Assembly: GCA_015501605.1 (NCBI GenBank)
Contig: JADNRZ010000019.1
Coordinates: 1 to 64,000 of the forward strand
DNA length: 64,000 nt
DNA from: Panaeolus papilionaceus
Lineage: Eukaryota > Basidiomycota > Agaricomycetes > Agaricales
Direction: 5' to 3'
Below are positions 10,040 through 21,215 of the stretch, piece by piece. The notes beneath the pieces were generated by a model. The model was given only the letters and a program-made list of their open reading frames with translations, searched no databases and was not told the DNA's origin. Both the position numbers and the translations under genes were made by a program. How positions within the stretch are numbered: the stretch's first letter is position 1; each line of letters starts with the position of its first letter.

Positions 10040-11150
10040 CATCTACATTACGTCGAACCACTCTCTACCGCTCCCAGCCTCCCACTATCAACAATCACGG
10101 AAACCACGGAATAGCAGTCTCTGCATCCACTTAATTTCAAAGCCTCTCCCCTATCCTCTCCTGCGTCCCGAAAGCTCTATTGTGCATGCTGTATCCTCAG
10201 TCCTATAACGTTATCGTTAGTCTGTCGGGCTGTTGATCTGTCCATTTCCTGAATTAAATCATCCTCGGGTTGGTTTGCTTACTCGCTTACTCTACTCTTA
10301 GCACTTCGCTGCGCGTTACGCCCGCTTTTCATGCAGGTCTCATTGTCTTTATCGTCACCATCGTCGCCAGTACTTCGATTTTCATACGGAATACCCGCCC
10401 CTGTCGCCTCTTTTATTCCCAATTGTAAATCCGACTCTACTTTTGCTCATCCACTAGACTCTTCACTCTGCTCGCTTACGCTCCTGGCTTCGCTCTTAGC
10501 ACTCGCGATTCTTTCGTTCACTTGACCCCCTGCGCCTTCTCGACCCTCTCTGTATTGAATCTAATCTTTCATCTGAGAGTCTTCGGCGCCGGTCACTCCA
10601 TCTCCACGACAACTACCGGTATTGACGTCGATGCCCCCTTGCCACTTCATCGATCGTCGCTGTCGTTGCATGTGCGTCGATTATCACATAAAGCACTCAT
10701 TTTTACCGTCCTCGTGCCCAAGTATGTATTCAGTCGTCGTCCCGTTCGCGTTTACGCCACAACTCACAAGAACGCCATGCTCGCCTGGGCTGCATCTCTG
10801 TGTTATAATATCATTTTTCCCCGCAATCTTCATCGCGATTTCACCTTCCTCGCAGTGGAGCCGTGGGTGAACGTCATCGACGTCGATATTTCATGTTTCA
10901 TATGTCCCCAGTGGCTTGACGCTGGCAGGCAAACAGAGGTGGTCGACGAGGGAAAGGACAAGGATGTATATGTGAGTGTCTGATCGAGTGGTGCTGAATG
11001 TCAGCTGATAGCGCCTCCTGATTGGGATGAGGGTTATCAAGTTATAGGGGCTATGTACGAGCGACGGAAGGGATAGGTTTGCCTAAGACCACATTCGGGT
11101 CGACAACCTGAGTTAGACAGACGTCCACCATCTTTTGACACTCAGGTAAG
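10040..11150 (+). pseudogene. Unrecognised gene remnant with possible membrane segment, copy 1
   Basis: The block also occurs at about 18420-19500, 28880-29935 and 39970-41075. It encodes a hydrophobic stretch (LIVFIVTIVASTSIF at 10343-10390). A longer open stretch at 10522-10983 shares LSLxVRRLSHxAxxxTV and YNIIFPxNxHRDF with the other copies. The 153-residue frame is the longest of the four, but its extent differs in each copy, so function is doubtful. I do not recognise the family. In every unit it lies just upstream of the GTPase start. Confidence 0.42.
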
Positions 11151-11262
11151 TTTCGATCACGTGAATTAATCAACAACAACTTCAGAATCACTGCAATGAA
11201 AGATTGGAAGGCGGTGGGTTAGATTAGACAATCACAGGGCCTTATAGCCGAGTAACAGCTGC
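11151..11262. other. Deletion scar of GTPase copy 0
   Basis: Up to about 11240 the sequence follows the GTPase upstream flank (GATTGGAAGG..TTAGATTAGACAATC, as at 30000 and 41130). By 11262 it is already the sequence found downstream of GTPase 3 (GATTTGTGAATC.ACCTTTGCATGG, as at 55627). The gene between is missing. Confidence 0.65.
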
Positions 11263-12290
11263 TAATTGATTTGTGAATCAACCTTTGCATGGGGCTGAAT
11301 TGGAGCCTTGTCGGTAGGTACATGCTGTCGTCGGATCTGTCAGCATCTGCTCGATGAATTCGACGTCTTGATAGGATTATGTGTAAACAACATCACTATC
11401 GAATTCTGTGAGATCAGTAATGTATTACATGAATTAAATTTGAGCGAACAGAGGTCCCTAGGAGGAATGACGCGAAAAGACAACGCGATCATCTAGTGCG
11501 GTGCTAACAAGGCCGTTGAAACATCAAGGGAAGCGAACGACTCGGACTGTCACTGCGTGCATTATCAGCTCAATTTCACTTCGTCGCGGAAAAAAGAGAG
11601 GAGCCTGCGTATATGCATAAGGGCCTCAAACGAGCTATGTAACGCGACAGCTTCTCTTGCTCCTGCGACTCACCCACCTCGATCTCATACAAGGCAGCCT
11701 CGTTGACTCAATCAGCGACAAACTTTGTGCAAGATTTTCACTACCGTTCATTCACTGTCCTTGTCACTTTGGTTCTCATTTTTTAACATCTCTCGCGCTT
11801 CCAAGTCTTTTTGTACATCGTTCTTCATCTATGTCCGGAATTTATAGCATATGTGGGTCATCTGTCTTTCAGTGCTAGTAGTCCTGGTTCGGGATCGGAT
11901 GTTGAGCTTTACACTCATTCAAGTTATCGTCTGCTTCAGTGTATTGAATGCATTAATAATCTCGCCTATGATCATGTATCGGTCAATGAGAATCGTACTC
12001 TTGTAATCCATATCCTCGTTGACCCAGATATATGTACAAAGGAACCATGCCAGAGATTTGGAAGTAGTGGGACGGGGTCTCTTTGTACATCGTAACACAA
12101 TCAATTCAGACCTGACCTCCAACCTCGGCCGCCCTGGCTGCGAAACCCTTCCCTCCAAATACGTGCAACTCAAAATGCAAGATCCATTAAGTGTCGCAGC
12201 CGTCACATCAGAAGAAGTAAGAGTGAGTCGACGCTCATCTGAATGCATATGTCTCATCCAAACCAAATTGAAATATTCATAAGCTCACAG
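11263..12290. other. X1 proximal segment (matches 55628-56660)
   Basis: This segment is collinear with the segment after GTPase 3. It includes a remnant with frame GLFVHRNTINSDLTSN (about 12080-12125; X2 has DLFVDRNRINPDLSS). The family is not recognised. Short frames and several stops indicate decay. Confidence 0.45.
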
Positions 12291-13040
12291 CGCGCTCACC
12301 TCATCTCAAAGACCCACTGGGTCCTGTAAGAGAGCTGCCCAGCTTCACGCGTGGGCCTGTGCGTCCTGAATTAGCCCCTCCGATACCATTTGATTGAGCC
12401 TCTATAACCCGCTCAAGAGGTAGAAATCTGAGAGGACTCGCTTGATAGCGGACAAAGGTTCCGATATCAGCGACGATTGCATGAATGAATGAGTTTCCTG
12501 CGAATCTTGCAATGGCGTTATTGCGTGCTTCCTCAGCGATATTCGAATCGGTGGTTCAAAACGAGGCGCTGGCAAGCTCCTCTGAGATTTTGCAGAGTAA
12601 TTTCGTGTTGATGAGATCAGGCTGGTAACGATGTGGGATTATATTAAGACTCCTAGCCGAATCAGGGACACAAATCACTGGCTCAGGACGTTGAAAGATG
12701 AATTTAAGTTTGTGAAAAGCAAGGCACTTACCATTCGCTCATCCCTAAAAGTGATATGAAACACCCCACCTGCGATCAGCTCACCCAAAAGAAATGTTAG
12801 CAAGTTTGAATGGCTCTCCTCGATGGCCCCTGCTTTGGGTCGGTAACTGATAATGAACAGTCTCAGAACTCACACTACCACTCTCTGATCGCAGACAACC
12901 CCCTTGAGTGAATCTCGAATGTAAAGGGACGGCTTTTTATTCTCGCAGACAATAGTGAAAATGTAAGCATACCTGGAAGGGAGGACGAATCCCTCGGTTA
13001 GATGAGGTCATAAGTCGTTCATTAGGACGAGAAGGTCGCA
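12291..13040 (+). pseudogene. Coiled-coil gene remnant, X1 copy
   Basis: This is collinear with 56680-57480 and partly with 27440-28080, where the frame is best preserved. Recognisable pieces are GAGGTAGAAATCTGAGAGGACTCGC and CTCAGAACTCACACTA. The frame is lost throughout in this copy. Confidence 0.35.
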
Positions 13041-13174
13041 TTGGAGGCAGTATGCTCGTTTCTCATCTTTTACCAAGGCTTCCACGGCAGAATTCGTCAA
13101 GTTACCGCCTCAGACGGTTTATAGCTCCAGTCATGAAAAGGGTATTTAGAATAAACTGTTTTCCCTTCTCAAAG

Positions 13175-13760
13175 TGTGACGTCACGATGTGGCTGTGTCA
13201 TTATTCCCGCATTCTTACTGGCTGTGACGTCAGTTTTCACTTTTTCCTTTCCCCACCATCCTTGTCGTCCCAATCACCACCTTGCGTTCGTTGTGGGCGT
13301 AGTTCCTTTCAGGTTCCTTTCATATATCCCCGGTGTCCATTTATGTCGCGTGTCTCATGTATCCACGCTCTCTACTCAAGCCTTGTTATCAGATGGACGT
13401 GGTGGTTGACTTCAGCACCCCATACGTAGTCGTGAGTGCAGCCATTTTGTCGTTGAACTCAACCCTGTCTAATGTTTGACCTGGTTAGATGTAATTATTA
13501 GACTGAAATTTCATTTAATATCTCATCTTCTTTTCCTCCTGTCCACCTTTTCAATGTTCGCGTCGTCCTTTCGTGGTGGCAGGAGCGACGCGCCTGAAAT
13601 TAGGATGGATCTCGGAGCAGGCTTTGTCCCTCCTGTGTGATATAGTCGAAAAATTTTAGGATAAGTGGTATGTCCCTCGGTTTTTTTAAATTTTAATTAA
13701 TCCCTTCGTCACCCCATGCCACTAGTTATCGTTTGGACCATTCCGCATCCCTTATCATAT
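13175..13760 (+). pseudogene. Thiolase N-terminal remnant, PQ block 2
   Basis: The block starts with two TGACGTCA palindromes (13177-13184 and 13225-13232). DVVVDFSTPYVV at about 13391-13428 runs into a GTGAGT donor and fits the DDVVVTxAxRTP N-terminus of thiolase after loss of a few codons. The upstream frame shift gives ALLSDGRGG and then a stop. Confidence 0.45.
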
Positions 13761-14996
13761 ATACCTGACAGGAAGCGTCGACGTCTACACATCCCTCCAT
13801 GACCAACGCCATCTTCGATTTGTGCTATTGTGTCGCACCTCTCTACATTATCTCGCTGTGAACCCTCACACAAACTAGCAAGATTACACTCCCCATGTCA
13901 TACACTGCCCCTATTCTATCTTTTCTAACGGTCCAATGCCGCTCTTTTGGGTTTCTGAGTCTCTGCAGTCCTAGTTGATATGCAGTATCCTCATTTCTTA
14001 AGAGCGTGTTGGCGCGTTCATTCCCGACTCACCTATCTTTCCAATGATGACTCTCTTGCTCGCCACTCGGCATCCACACGCGTCTCATCCAAGCATTCAA
14101 TCGGCGCTCCTTTTAAAGTTCTTATTTTTATATGCAGACCTCGCGTGTCTGTATGCAATTCAAGTTGGATGTTGGTCGATTAGATTTATTTTGGAATCTC
14201 TCCATGCAGATTGTGTGCTATTTTTGGATCATATTGGTCAATTCGGGGGCTAGAGGTACTTGTGTCCACCGTTCACTTGACTCTTCGCTCATCACGTTTC
14301 ACCCAAGCTCATATCTATTATCTGCATGTGGTACCTCCGCTCTCTCAATATTTAACCCTCGTCGTATCTCATCTACCATCGCCATCGTCGCCACTACATC
14401 GGTTCTCATTTGGAATGGCCACCGTCGTCGCCTCTTCAATTGACAATATCCGCAGAGAGGCTCCTTGAGAACAATGATACCGAGAACTGCGTACTCCGCG
14501 TATCTGTCGCTTTTCCTCCGTTATCTGCGTGCATCCTCCACACGCGTTTATTTTCCGCTTATCCCCCTCTTCAGATTTATGTTTCTCTTTCAATACACGC
14601 TGCTTCGTTCCATGTGTGTATCGCCTTTTCTTCACTTTTTAACTGCTCGTCTCTTAACCATTTCCTCACGTCGCCTCTTCTCTGTATTTCTTTTTCATTT
14701 CCGGCCCTTCTTCACTCATCTCGATTTGTTCGTCATGAGTATTTAAATTTATTGTAGCTTGTGTTGCATCACTCGTACAACGTTCACAGAGCATCTTTAT
14801 TTAGCCCCTTTCCCTCTTCGCTCAGCTTTTTCCGTTCTCTTCATATCGCTTCACTCATTCGCGCATTTGTTTCCACGTCTTCATCTTCTCCCCTATCTTC
14901 TCTCTTCTCTCCTCCTTTCCCAGACACGCGTCTTTTCATCCTTCCTCCTTTTACTTCTCACCCTTCCTCAACTCATGCTCACCCGTTTCTCCCCAG
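13761..14996 (+). other. X1 middle segment, nearly identical to 58210-59487
   Basis: This contains a hydrophobic frame (STIAIVATTSVLIWNG, about 14374-14421) like the membrane segment of the unrecognised gene, then pyrimidine-rich sequence. Open frames of 85-115 codons exist in parallel here and in X2, but they overlap in three frames. I take them as compositional. Confidence 0.4.
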
Positions 14997-15165
14997 GTAA
15001 CGCCTCCCGCAGCTGCCCTTGCCCACCCCTCTGTCGTCCAACGCCTCGGGCTCCCCATCCCCGAAATACATCAACTCTGCCACTATCGGCGTCACCCCCC
15101 GCGTCATCGATGGGAGTTCTGCCTTCCTCCAAGTCACCGAGCAGAGTAGTTTGTGCATAATGACG
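14997..15165 (+). pseudogene. Thiolase C-half exon remnant (X1)
   Basis: This follows an intact CCCCAG acceptor. It reads N-A-S, then after a shift ALAHPSVVQRLGLPIPE, then after another shift YINSATIGVTPRVIDG. Together these follow the LLARRSVAQRLGLPI..FVNSATIGVPPRIMG order of thiolase. At least two frameshifts are present. Confidence 0.68.
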
Positions 15166-15274
15166 TAGATCGTGGGGACTTGGTATTGGCGTCGATGTGA
15201 ATTGAACGTCCGACAAACGTAGATAAGCAGACACAACTCTCAATAATATTCCCTCCCTAGAAGCGCCGTGCTCC

Positions 15275-15810
15275 CTCTTCAAAGCGTGACGCCATGATGC
15301 AGCTGTGAAGATAGACCCACATCCCTGGGCTGTCACGTTGTTTTCTATTCTTTTCTCCCCGCCATCCTCGTCGTCCCTACTACCACCTCGCGTTCATTGA
15401 TCCCTGATCTCCATCCATGCTGCGCGTCCCATAGTATCCCACACGCTCTCTGCCCAAGCCTTGTTATCAGACCGACGTGGTGGTTGAATTCAGCACCTCC
15501 GCATAGTCGTGAGTGCAGCCATTTCATCGTTGAACTGATCGCAGTGTAACATTTTTCTGTTTAGATTTAATTATTAGACTTTGATTTCATCGTATATCTC
15601 ATTTTACCTTTCCGCCCGTTCACGTCATCAGTTTTTGCGTCCTGCTTGCGTGTTGGTCGTCGCAACTCCCCGAGATATGGGATGGATAGCGGAGAGGCCT
15701 GGATCTTTCTCATCAGATATAGCCAAGGAATTGTAGAACCAGAAGTATGTGCTTCCCTTGTCAATTTTCATTCCCATCAACGCCTTCGTCACCCGCATGC
15801 GACTGGTGAT
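15275..15810 (+). pseudogene. Thiolase N-terminal remnant, PQ block 3
   Basis: This lies directly downstream of the broken C-half exon, so the order is scrambled relative to a gene. The first part has lost the TGACGTCA site (GTGACGCCA). GTGGTGGTTGAATTCAGCACC is at about 15478. The second part runs into a long open frame with LIRYSQGIVEPEVC. Confidence 0.4.
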
Positions 15811-16170
15811 TATGCCGCTTATCTGACCCTTCTCGCTGAACGCTTTTTTTCCTTCAGAAGCACTCGGTTTGTTTTCCAACTCACTTACCTCTCTAATGTT
15901 CACTGCTTTACTCGCCACCGTCTACATACTCGGCGCTACTTTAACTTGTGACTTTTATATAAGGACTACCGGTGTCACTCGTGAGGGGTCAATGTGAGTT
16001 GCTCTTTCTCTCTATTCCATTCTCTCTTCGCCTCACCATTTCTTTTCTATTTTTTTTTTGCATATTCTTCATTGATTGACTGTCGTTTTTCTCCACTACC
16101 ATTATTCTCCTTAACCCCTCTTTCAATTCGCTTCCGTACACATCGCCTCGGTTTCCATGTGTAAACCTGC
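15811..16170. other. X1 spacer
   Basis: Pyrimidine-rich sequence with a T-run near 16050, shared with 60600-60930. No gene is seen. Confidence 0.35.
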
Positions 16171-16435
16171 TCCGATATGAACGTCTTCGAGATCACCGAG
16201 GCGTTCGCAATTCGGGATGTGAAGAGCGGTGAACATTTGAAGGTCCCGTATGAGAAGGTTAATACGAAGGGTGGGACTATTGCATTGGCCATCTGGGTGG
16301 ATGTAGGAGGGCACGAGAGGGAGTGGGAAGGGTATTTGTGACAGATATGTATTCGGAGTAGGATGGGGATGGCCCCTGTTTTTGTTAGTGAGCATGACAA
16401 TTTTGGTGTGAGCGGGGGAGAGGGTAGGGTATATA
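16171..16435 (+). pseudogene. Thiolase C-terminal remnant (X1)
   Basis: Reads MNVFEITEAFAIRDV, EHLKVPYEKVNTKGGTIAL and, after a shift, RMGMAPVFVSEHDN. These are the FEINEAFASQAV, PxEKVNPxGGAIALGHP and GMGMAAVFVSE motifs of thiolase. The catalytic GHPLGCTGAR motif is destroyed (AIWVDVGGHE). Confidence 0.75.
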
Positions 16436-16914
16436 AAATTAATCGCGTTACATGTTGTATACCGTGCAGATTTATTTACGGATAATTTTTGCGTTCTCTT
16501 TGAATTGGAGTGATTTTGGATGAGTTGTTTCACTTTGAATGTCGAGTTCAGTTGATCTGAGGTGGGTTGAATGGTCATTGAGAACTTTGGAGTAGGGGGG
16601 AGGGAGGGAGGTTAGATTCGTTTTACATGTACCTCTCGAACACTGTGGCTTTGCGCGAGGTGCGTGTAACAGTAGATATAGGTAAGGAGTAGAGCAATTG
16701 TGGTTCACGTCGAACTCAGCGGCTGGATAAGACAGAAAGGGGGATACGCTCCGTCAATTGAACGTGATGTGCTGGACTTGAATCGAGGCTGTCCTCGGCT
16801 TCATAGGTTGGCTGTATTAGAAATTAAACGTTTCATAGTATGATTGCTTGGTGTGAGTCTTCGTAAAAGAACGTAGAGAGACCAGAGCCGAGATCCTTGC
16901 CCAGGTAATGTCTC
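16436..16914. repeat. X1 distal segment, nearly identical to 63311-63709
   Basis: The run TGATTTTGGATGAGTTG onward is almost base-for-base the same as 63313 onward. In X2 a 1.48 kb insertion separates it from the thiolase end. No gene is seen. Confidence 0.6.
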
Positions 16915-16980
16915 CCAACTCTGCCGGTGCTCCCATCATCGTCCTCATCCGCCGCTCCGTGGCTTTTCTACTCGTAAGTT
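16915..16980 (+). pseudogene. Short thiolase exon remnant (X1)
   Basis: After a CCCAG acceptor the frame reads N-V-S-Q-L, then GAPIIVLIRRSVAFLLV, matching GNASQxSDGAAAVLLMRRSVA, and ends at a GTAAGT donor. Only about 22 codons are retained. The same piece recurs at 63710. Confidence 0.6.
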
Positions 16981-17814
16981 TACTGGGGCGTAAATCATAT
17001 CGCTCATTTGTGGTCCTAATGTTGTTTACATGTACATTTTTCTCCTATCCGTTGGTGTTGTGTATGATAGACCCTCGCTAGCGATATACGATCACCCTCG
17101 TCAAATATTTGCACCTGTGTCACTGCGTCGAAGATCATCTACTCTCTCAACATCACCTAAATCCGCCTGAGTTGTCCCTGTGTGTTGCTAGAATCAGGGA
17201 TCGCGGGTCCTGCTCCCTTTTACACGGTTGTGGATGAGAGTCGTCTTGCCGTGCCTAAGCCCCAGACCAGGGTGACAAGGAGAGAACACGGTTGGCGCAT
17301 CCGCACGCGCAACGATGGGCCGTATGTTTGCGAAGGATGGCGCCGCTCAGGCTGGTCAGTTGATTTGCTGTACTCTTCATTCCCCTTCGCTCAGCCCTTT
17401 TTCACGTGTTATTCACTAATCCCAGATTTTCTGGCATTCTCTGCTTTCAGTCCCTCTTTTTCGTGAACTCATAATCAATGCGTCATGTTGTTAACCATCA
17501 TTATTCTATTTCTCTTATTTCTGGTGTGTTGCTCCTCAATGTGTCCTTATTCTGTTCTTGATGCCCATTTCCCGCTCTGTCCACGTCACGGTCGGATAGT
17601 CATCTCCCAACATTCTTCTTCGCTATATTCTATTCTCTTTTAACCCCCCGCTGTTCACTCTTCTCCGTTGTTCATCCAAACCGTCACTTCGTTTTCAGTG
17701 AAAATGACCTTTGATTCGCGCGAGGATCAGTGAGCAAGTAAGGGAGCGCAGAACTTGTCATCTGGTATCTACCTTCTTCTGAATGTATTAATGGGAGTAT
17801 GTTGAACGTTTGTC
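16981..17814. other. X1 distal modules, degenerate
   Basis: The phrase TGTTGCTAGAATCAGGGATCGCGG near 17185, with pyrimidine-rich sequence after it, is shared with the Z units (9180, 25215, 36950) and with the right edge of the window. No intact gene is seen. Confidence 0.4.
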
Positions 17815-18440
17815 TCTGGTAGGGGGGTCCCTCAGCTTGTCACAACAACATGCGGTGTCCAAGGAGATGTCCCTACCACCACTTCTGTTCATTGTGGGCC
17901 CAATTGTTGTCTCATATCCCAATATCCCGCTATTCTATGTCCTCTAGAATCTGCTCCCTCCGCTCAAGCATTGTAAACAAATGGACGTGGTGGTTGAATT
18001 CAGCACCTCCCTATACGTACATAGTCGTGAGTTTCATCATTTCATCATTCACCTCAACTCTGTCTAATATTTGGTCTCTTTAGATGTAATTATTAAACTT
18101 AATTGTTATAATATATCGCTTTACCTCCTTTCCTCGGCATGTTGTTTCAGTGTTCCCGTCGTTATTGCTTATCTTGAGGGTTACTGGCTTCGAAAAGGGA
18201 TGGGTCTCTGGGGAGTATGTCTTGCCTGTCTGATATAGCCAAGGAATCATGGCACAAGTGGTACGTCCCTCGTTCCTGTTCATATGAATCACCCCCCTTC
18301 GTCATCACATGCCGCTTGGTTATCGTTTGGACTGTAATCCGTTTTGTCATCCTAACCAGTGAGATCAACGTCTTGACATTCCTCTCTCGCCTACGCCAGT
18401 TCCTCCCTACATTTACGCCGAACCACCCTACCGCTCCCAA
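17815..18440 (+). pseudogene. Thiolase N-terminal remnant, PQ block 4
   Basis: ATGGACGTGGTGGTTGAATTC at about 17980 is followed by GTGAGT at 18026. The block ends with CCCACTGTCAACAATCATGC near 18445, the equivalent of the TVNRQC phrase. The 5' CRE-like palindrome is lost. Confidence 0.42.
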
Positions 18441-19500
18441 CCTCCCACTGTCAACAATCATGCAAACCACAAAATAACAGTCTCCACATACACCAATCTA
18501 CCTTCCAAAGCCTCTCCCGTCCCCTTTATGCGTCCCAAAAGTCCGATTTTGCGTCCTCTATCCTCAGGCTTTTAACCTTATCCGGAGTCTGTCGGGCTGT
18601 TGGTCGGTTCATATCATGAATCGAATCGTCCTCTGGTTGGTTCGCACACTCTACTCTTAGCACTTCGCTGCGCGTTACAGCCGCTCTTCATTCAGCTCTG
18701 ATTGTATCTATCTTCGGCATTGTCGCCAGTGCACTCATCGTCACATGGGATACCAACCACTGTCGCCTCTTAAATTACCAATCGCAATTCCAGCTCTACT
18801 TGTGCTCATCCACTAGACTCTTCAATACACTCACTTACTCTCTTGGCTTCGCTCTCACTAGCAATTCGATCATTCGCTTAACACCCCGCTCGTCTCTTCC
18901 ACCTCTGTGCTAAATCTCGCTATTTCATCCAAGTATCTTCACCAACGCGTGACTGTATCTCCGCGACAACTACCGGTATTTATATCGATTGCCCCTTGCC
19001 ACCTCATCGATCATCATCATCGCTGTCGTTGCAGGTGTCTCGATTATCACACGAAGCGCCCGTTTTTATGGTCCTCTTACTCACATATGCATTCAATCGA
19101 CGTTCCGGCCGCGTTAACGCCACAACTCACAATAACGCCATGCGCCTTTGTCTTAAAATATCATTTTCCCCCAGAGTCCTCATTGCGATTTTAACTCCCT
19201 TGCAGTGGAGCCATGGTTGGACGTCATCAACGTCGATATTTAATGTTTCATATGTTCCAGCAGGTTGACAGTGGCAGGCAATCGGAGAGGTAATTTCCAA
19301 GAAGCGGCCAACGAGGGAGAGGACGAGGATGACACGGATGTTTGACTGTGGGAGCGAGCAGTGCTGAATGTCCGATGATAGCGCCCTCGCCTCGGACGTG
19401 GGTTTTTAATTTAGACTGAGCGTGTATGAGAAAGGGAGGGTGTAAAGTCGCCCAAGATCAGATCCAGGTCGACGACCTGAGTTGGACAGATATCCACTAC
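18441..19500 (+). pseudogene. Unrecognised gene remnant with possible membrane segment, copy 2
   Basis: LSLQVSRLSHEAPVFMVLLL at about 19016-19075 is the best conserved stretch. The hydrophobic segment near 18690-18750 is interrupted. The YNIIFP phrase of copies 1 and 4 is lost to a deletion. Confidence 0.4.
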
Positions 19501-19576
19501 CCTTAGACATCCCACTACCCTTAGAGTGCCGGGTATCTACCTATCTCTACGTTTCTTAACCCAGTATTTTACTTCA
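19501..19576 (+). promoter_or_regulatory. Short upstream region of GTPase 1
   Basis: CCACTACCCTTAGAGTGCCG joins sequence that lies about 220 bases apart in copies 2 and 3 (29930 and 30149). The proximal 60 bases before the ATG (CTACCTATCTCTACG..) are the same in all copies. A stretch that may hold upstream control elements is therefore missing here. Confidence 0.45.
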
Positions 19577-21215
19577 ATGACCAGTACCTCAACAAGGAAA
19601 TATAAAAAAATCACGGTCACTGAGCCTGTCTCTGTTACACAAGTCGGCGAAGAGAGCTCAATCCGTGGTACTTGTAAAGTGCTGTGAGTGAACACATACA
19701 GTTGTTCTTCTATAATTATACCTCTGACATTGTTCTGACTCTAGCATCATGGGTCCAACGGGATCAGGAAAAAGCTCCGTGAGCATATGTTTAGCACTTA
19801 ATACTGCACGCACAGAAATAATACTCATGATTCTGATTGCCCATTTTTGTTTGAAATGTCTAGTTCATAGAAGCACTTGGCCTCAAGGGCACCTCAAAGA
19901 TATCAAGTAATGGCCTTGATGGCTGCACGCAAACCATATCTGCCTACTGTTTAAACAATGTCACTCGAAATGGTTCTGTGATTTACCTTGTGGACTCGCC
20001 TGGGTTCACAGATAGCAAGATATCGGAGATGTCTATTGTTACCATGTTACAGAGATGGATAAAAGAGAATGGGTGAGTCTTCTTCTGCTCATTGTTCTTC
20101 GTTATGGCCTTTTTTCTTAATTTCCATGATTATTCGCACCACTAATGAAATACATGCTTCATCAGTGTTTTTCATCGCATACTCTACTTCACACCAATCA
20201 CATCTGTTCGGTTACCAGGAAGCCAACAACAGGTTCTACAAACATTCCAGGCTCTAAGCGGCATCAAAGCAGCAGTTGAAATATCGATAGTAACCTCGAT
20301 GTGGGACAATATATGGGGTGAGCATCCCGCAACACGGGCAGAGAAGACATATGAACAGCTTCGGGATAATATATGGAAGGTTTCTTACTTTCTTATCTGT
20401 TCGTCTGATCCAGTTCTAACCAATGCATCCATTTATCTACTTAGGAGTTCATTGAAGCTGGAGCTCAAATCACAAGGTTTTACAATACGGAGGAATCGGC
20501 ACTGTCCATTCTAGATGATGCTGTTGCACAAGGAACTGGCGGAGTTTTCTCCATAGAAGGTCATCGATACAACATTAAAGCAAGTCCATTTGCAAACAAT
20601 CTGCTCACTGATCTCCAAAATCGAATCCAGAACCTGCATTCTCATATACCAACCCTCACAGACGAGCTTGCTCATGCCGAATCGCAGGGAGACGATCTGC
20701 TCTTGTTGACTCTTCGCCCGAGGCTTCAAGAAGCTGTGACAGACCTGGCTCGATTCAAGAAGCAGCTTCAGGAGTCTGGTCTCCTTCCTCCCCCTCCCCC
20801 TCCTTCCTCTGCCCAATCTCCAGTTTTGGAAGCTACCAGTACCGCTCCTGAGGAGGATGTTACAAATGGTGTTCAGCAATTGACTGACAGCCTTTCTGCA
20901 CAGCCATCCTCCACTCACTTACCCATTGTCATGCAAGGTAGTGATGACTCGGCCCCCGTACCCGCGCACGTCTCGAACAATGCCGATACTCATTCTGCCT
21001 TCAACGACAACCTGGCTATTGGGGTTGCTGAGACAGCGAGATCCTCGTCTCCTGCTATGGAGACTCCAAGCTCAACTCGACCCACAGCACAAGAGAACCA
21101 AGCTGTGCAACAACAACAACTTGCCCCAGCTCAGCGTGGTCCTGGGCGATTGACTCGTATTATGGAGATTATGAAATGCTGGGGTGACGCCGTTGGCGAG
21201 CGTCACGAGGACTGA
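19577..21215 (+). CDS. GTPase 1: AIG1-like P-loop G-domain protein, complete, 5 exons
   Basis: Exons are 19577-19683, 19745-19778, 19864-20072, 20166-20379 and 20445-21215, all GT..AG, giving 444 residues. Visible motifs are the P-loop GPTGSGKSS, split by an intron after SS; the G2 region DGCTQTISAY; G3 DSPGFTDSK; and a TSMWDN phrase at the G4 position. After the G domain comes a helix-rich, probably coiled-coil segment (LLTDLQNRIQNLHSHIPTL), then a Pro/Ser-rich tail ending MKCWGDAVGERHED. Such fungal G-domain proteins resemble the AIG1/HSR1 families; they are expected to bind GTP, and their cellular role is not known. The start has no upstream in-frame alternative and is shared by all copies. 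A 3' UTR intron (21224-21281) begins eight bases after the stop. Confidence 0.85.

Noticed and set aside
10522..10983. Intact membrane-protein gene
   Set aside because: The hydrophobic segment and the following frame are separated by stops, and the open length differs in all four copies.
14410..14757. 115-codon ORF conserved in X1 and X2
   Set aside because: The two copies are almost identical at DNA level, so conservation carries no information, and three overlapping frames are equally open.
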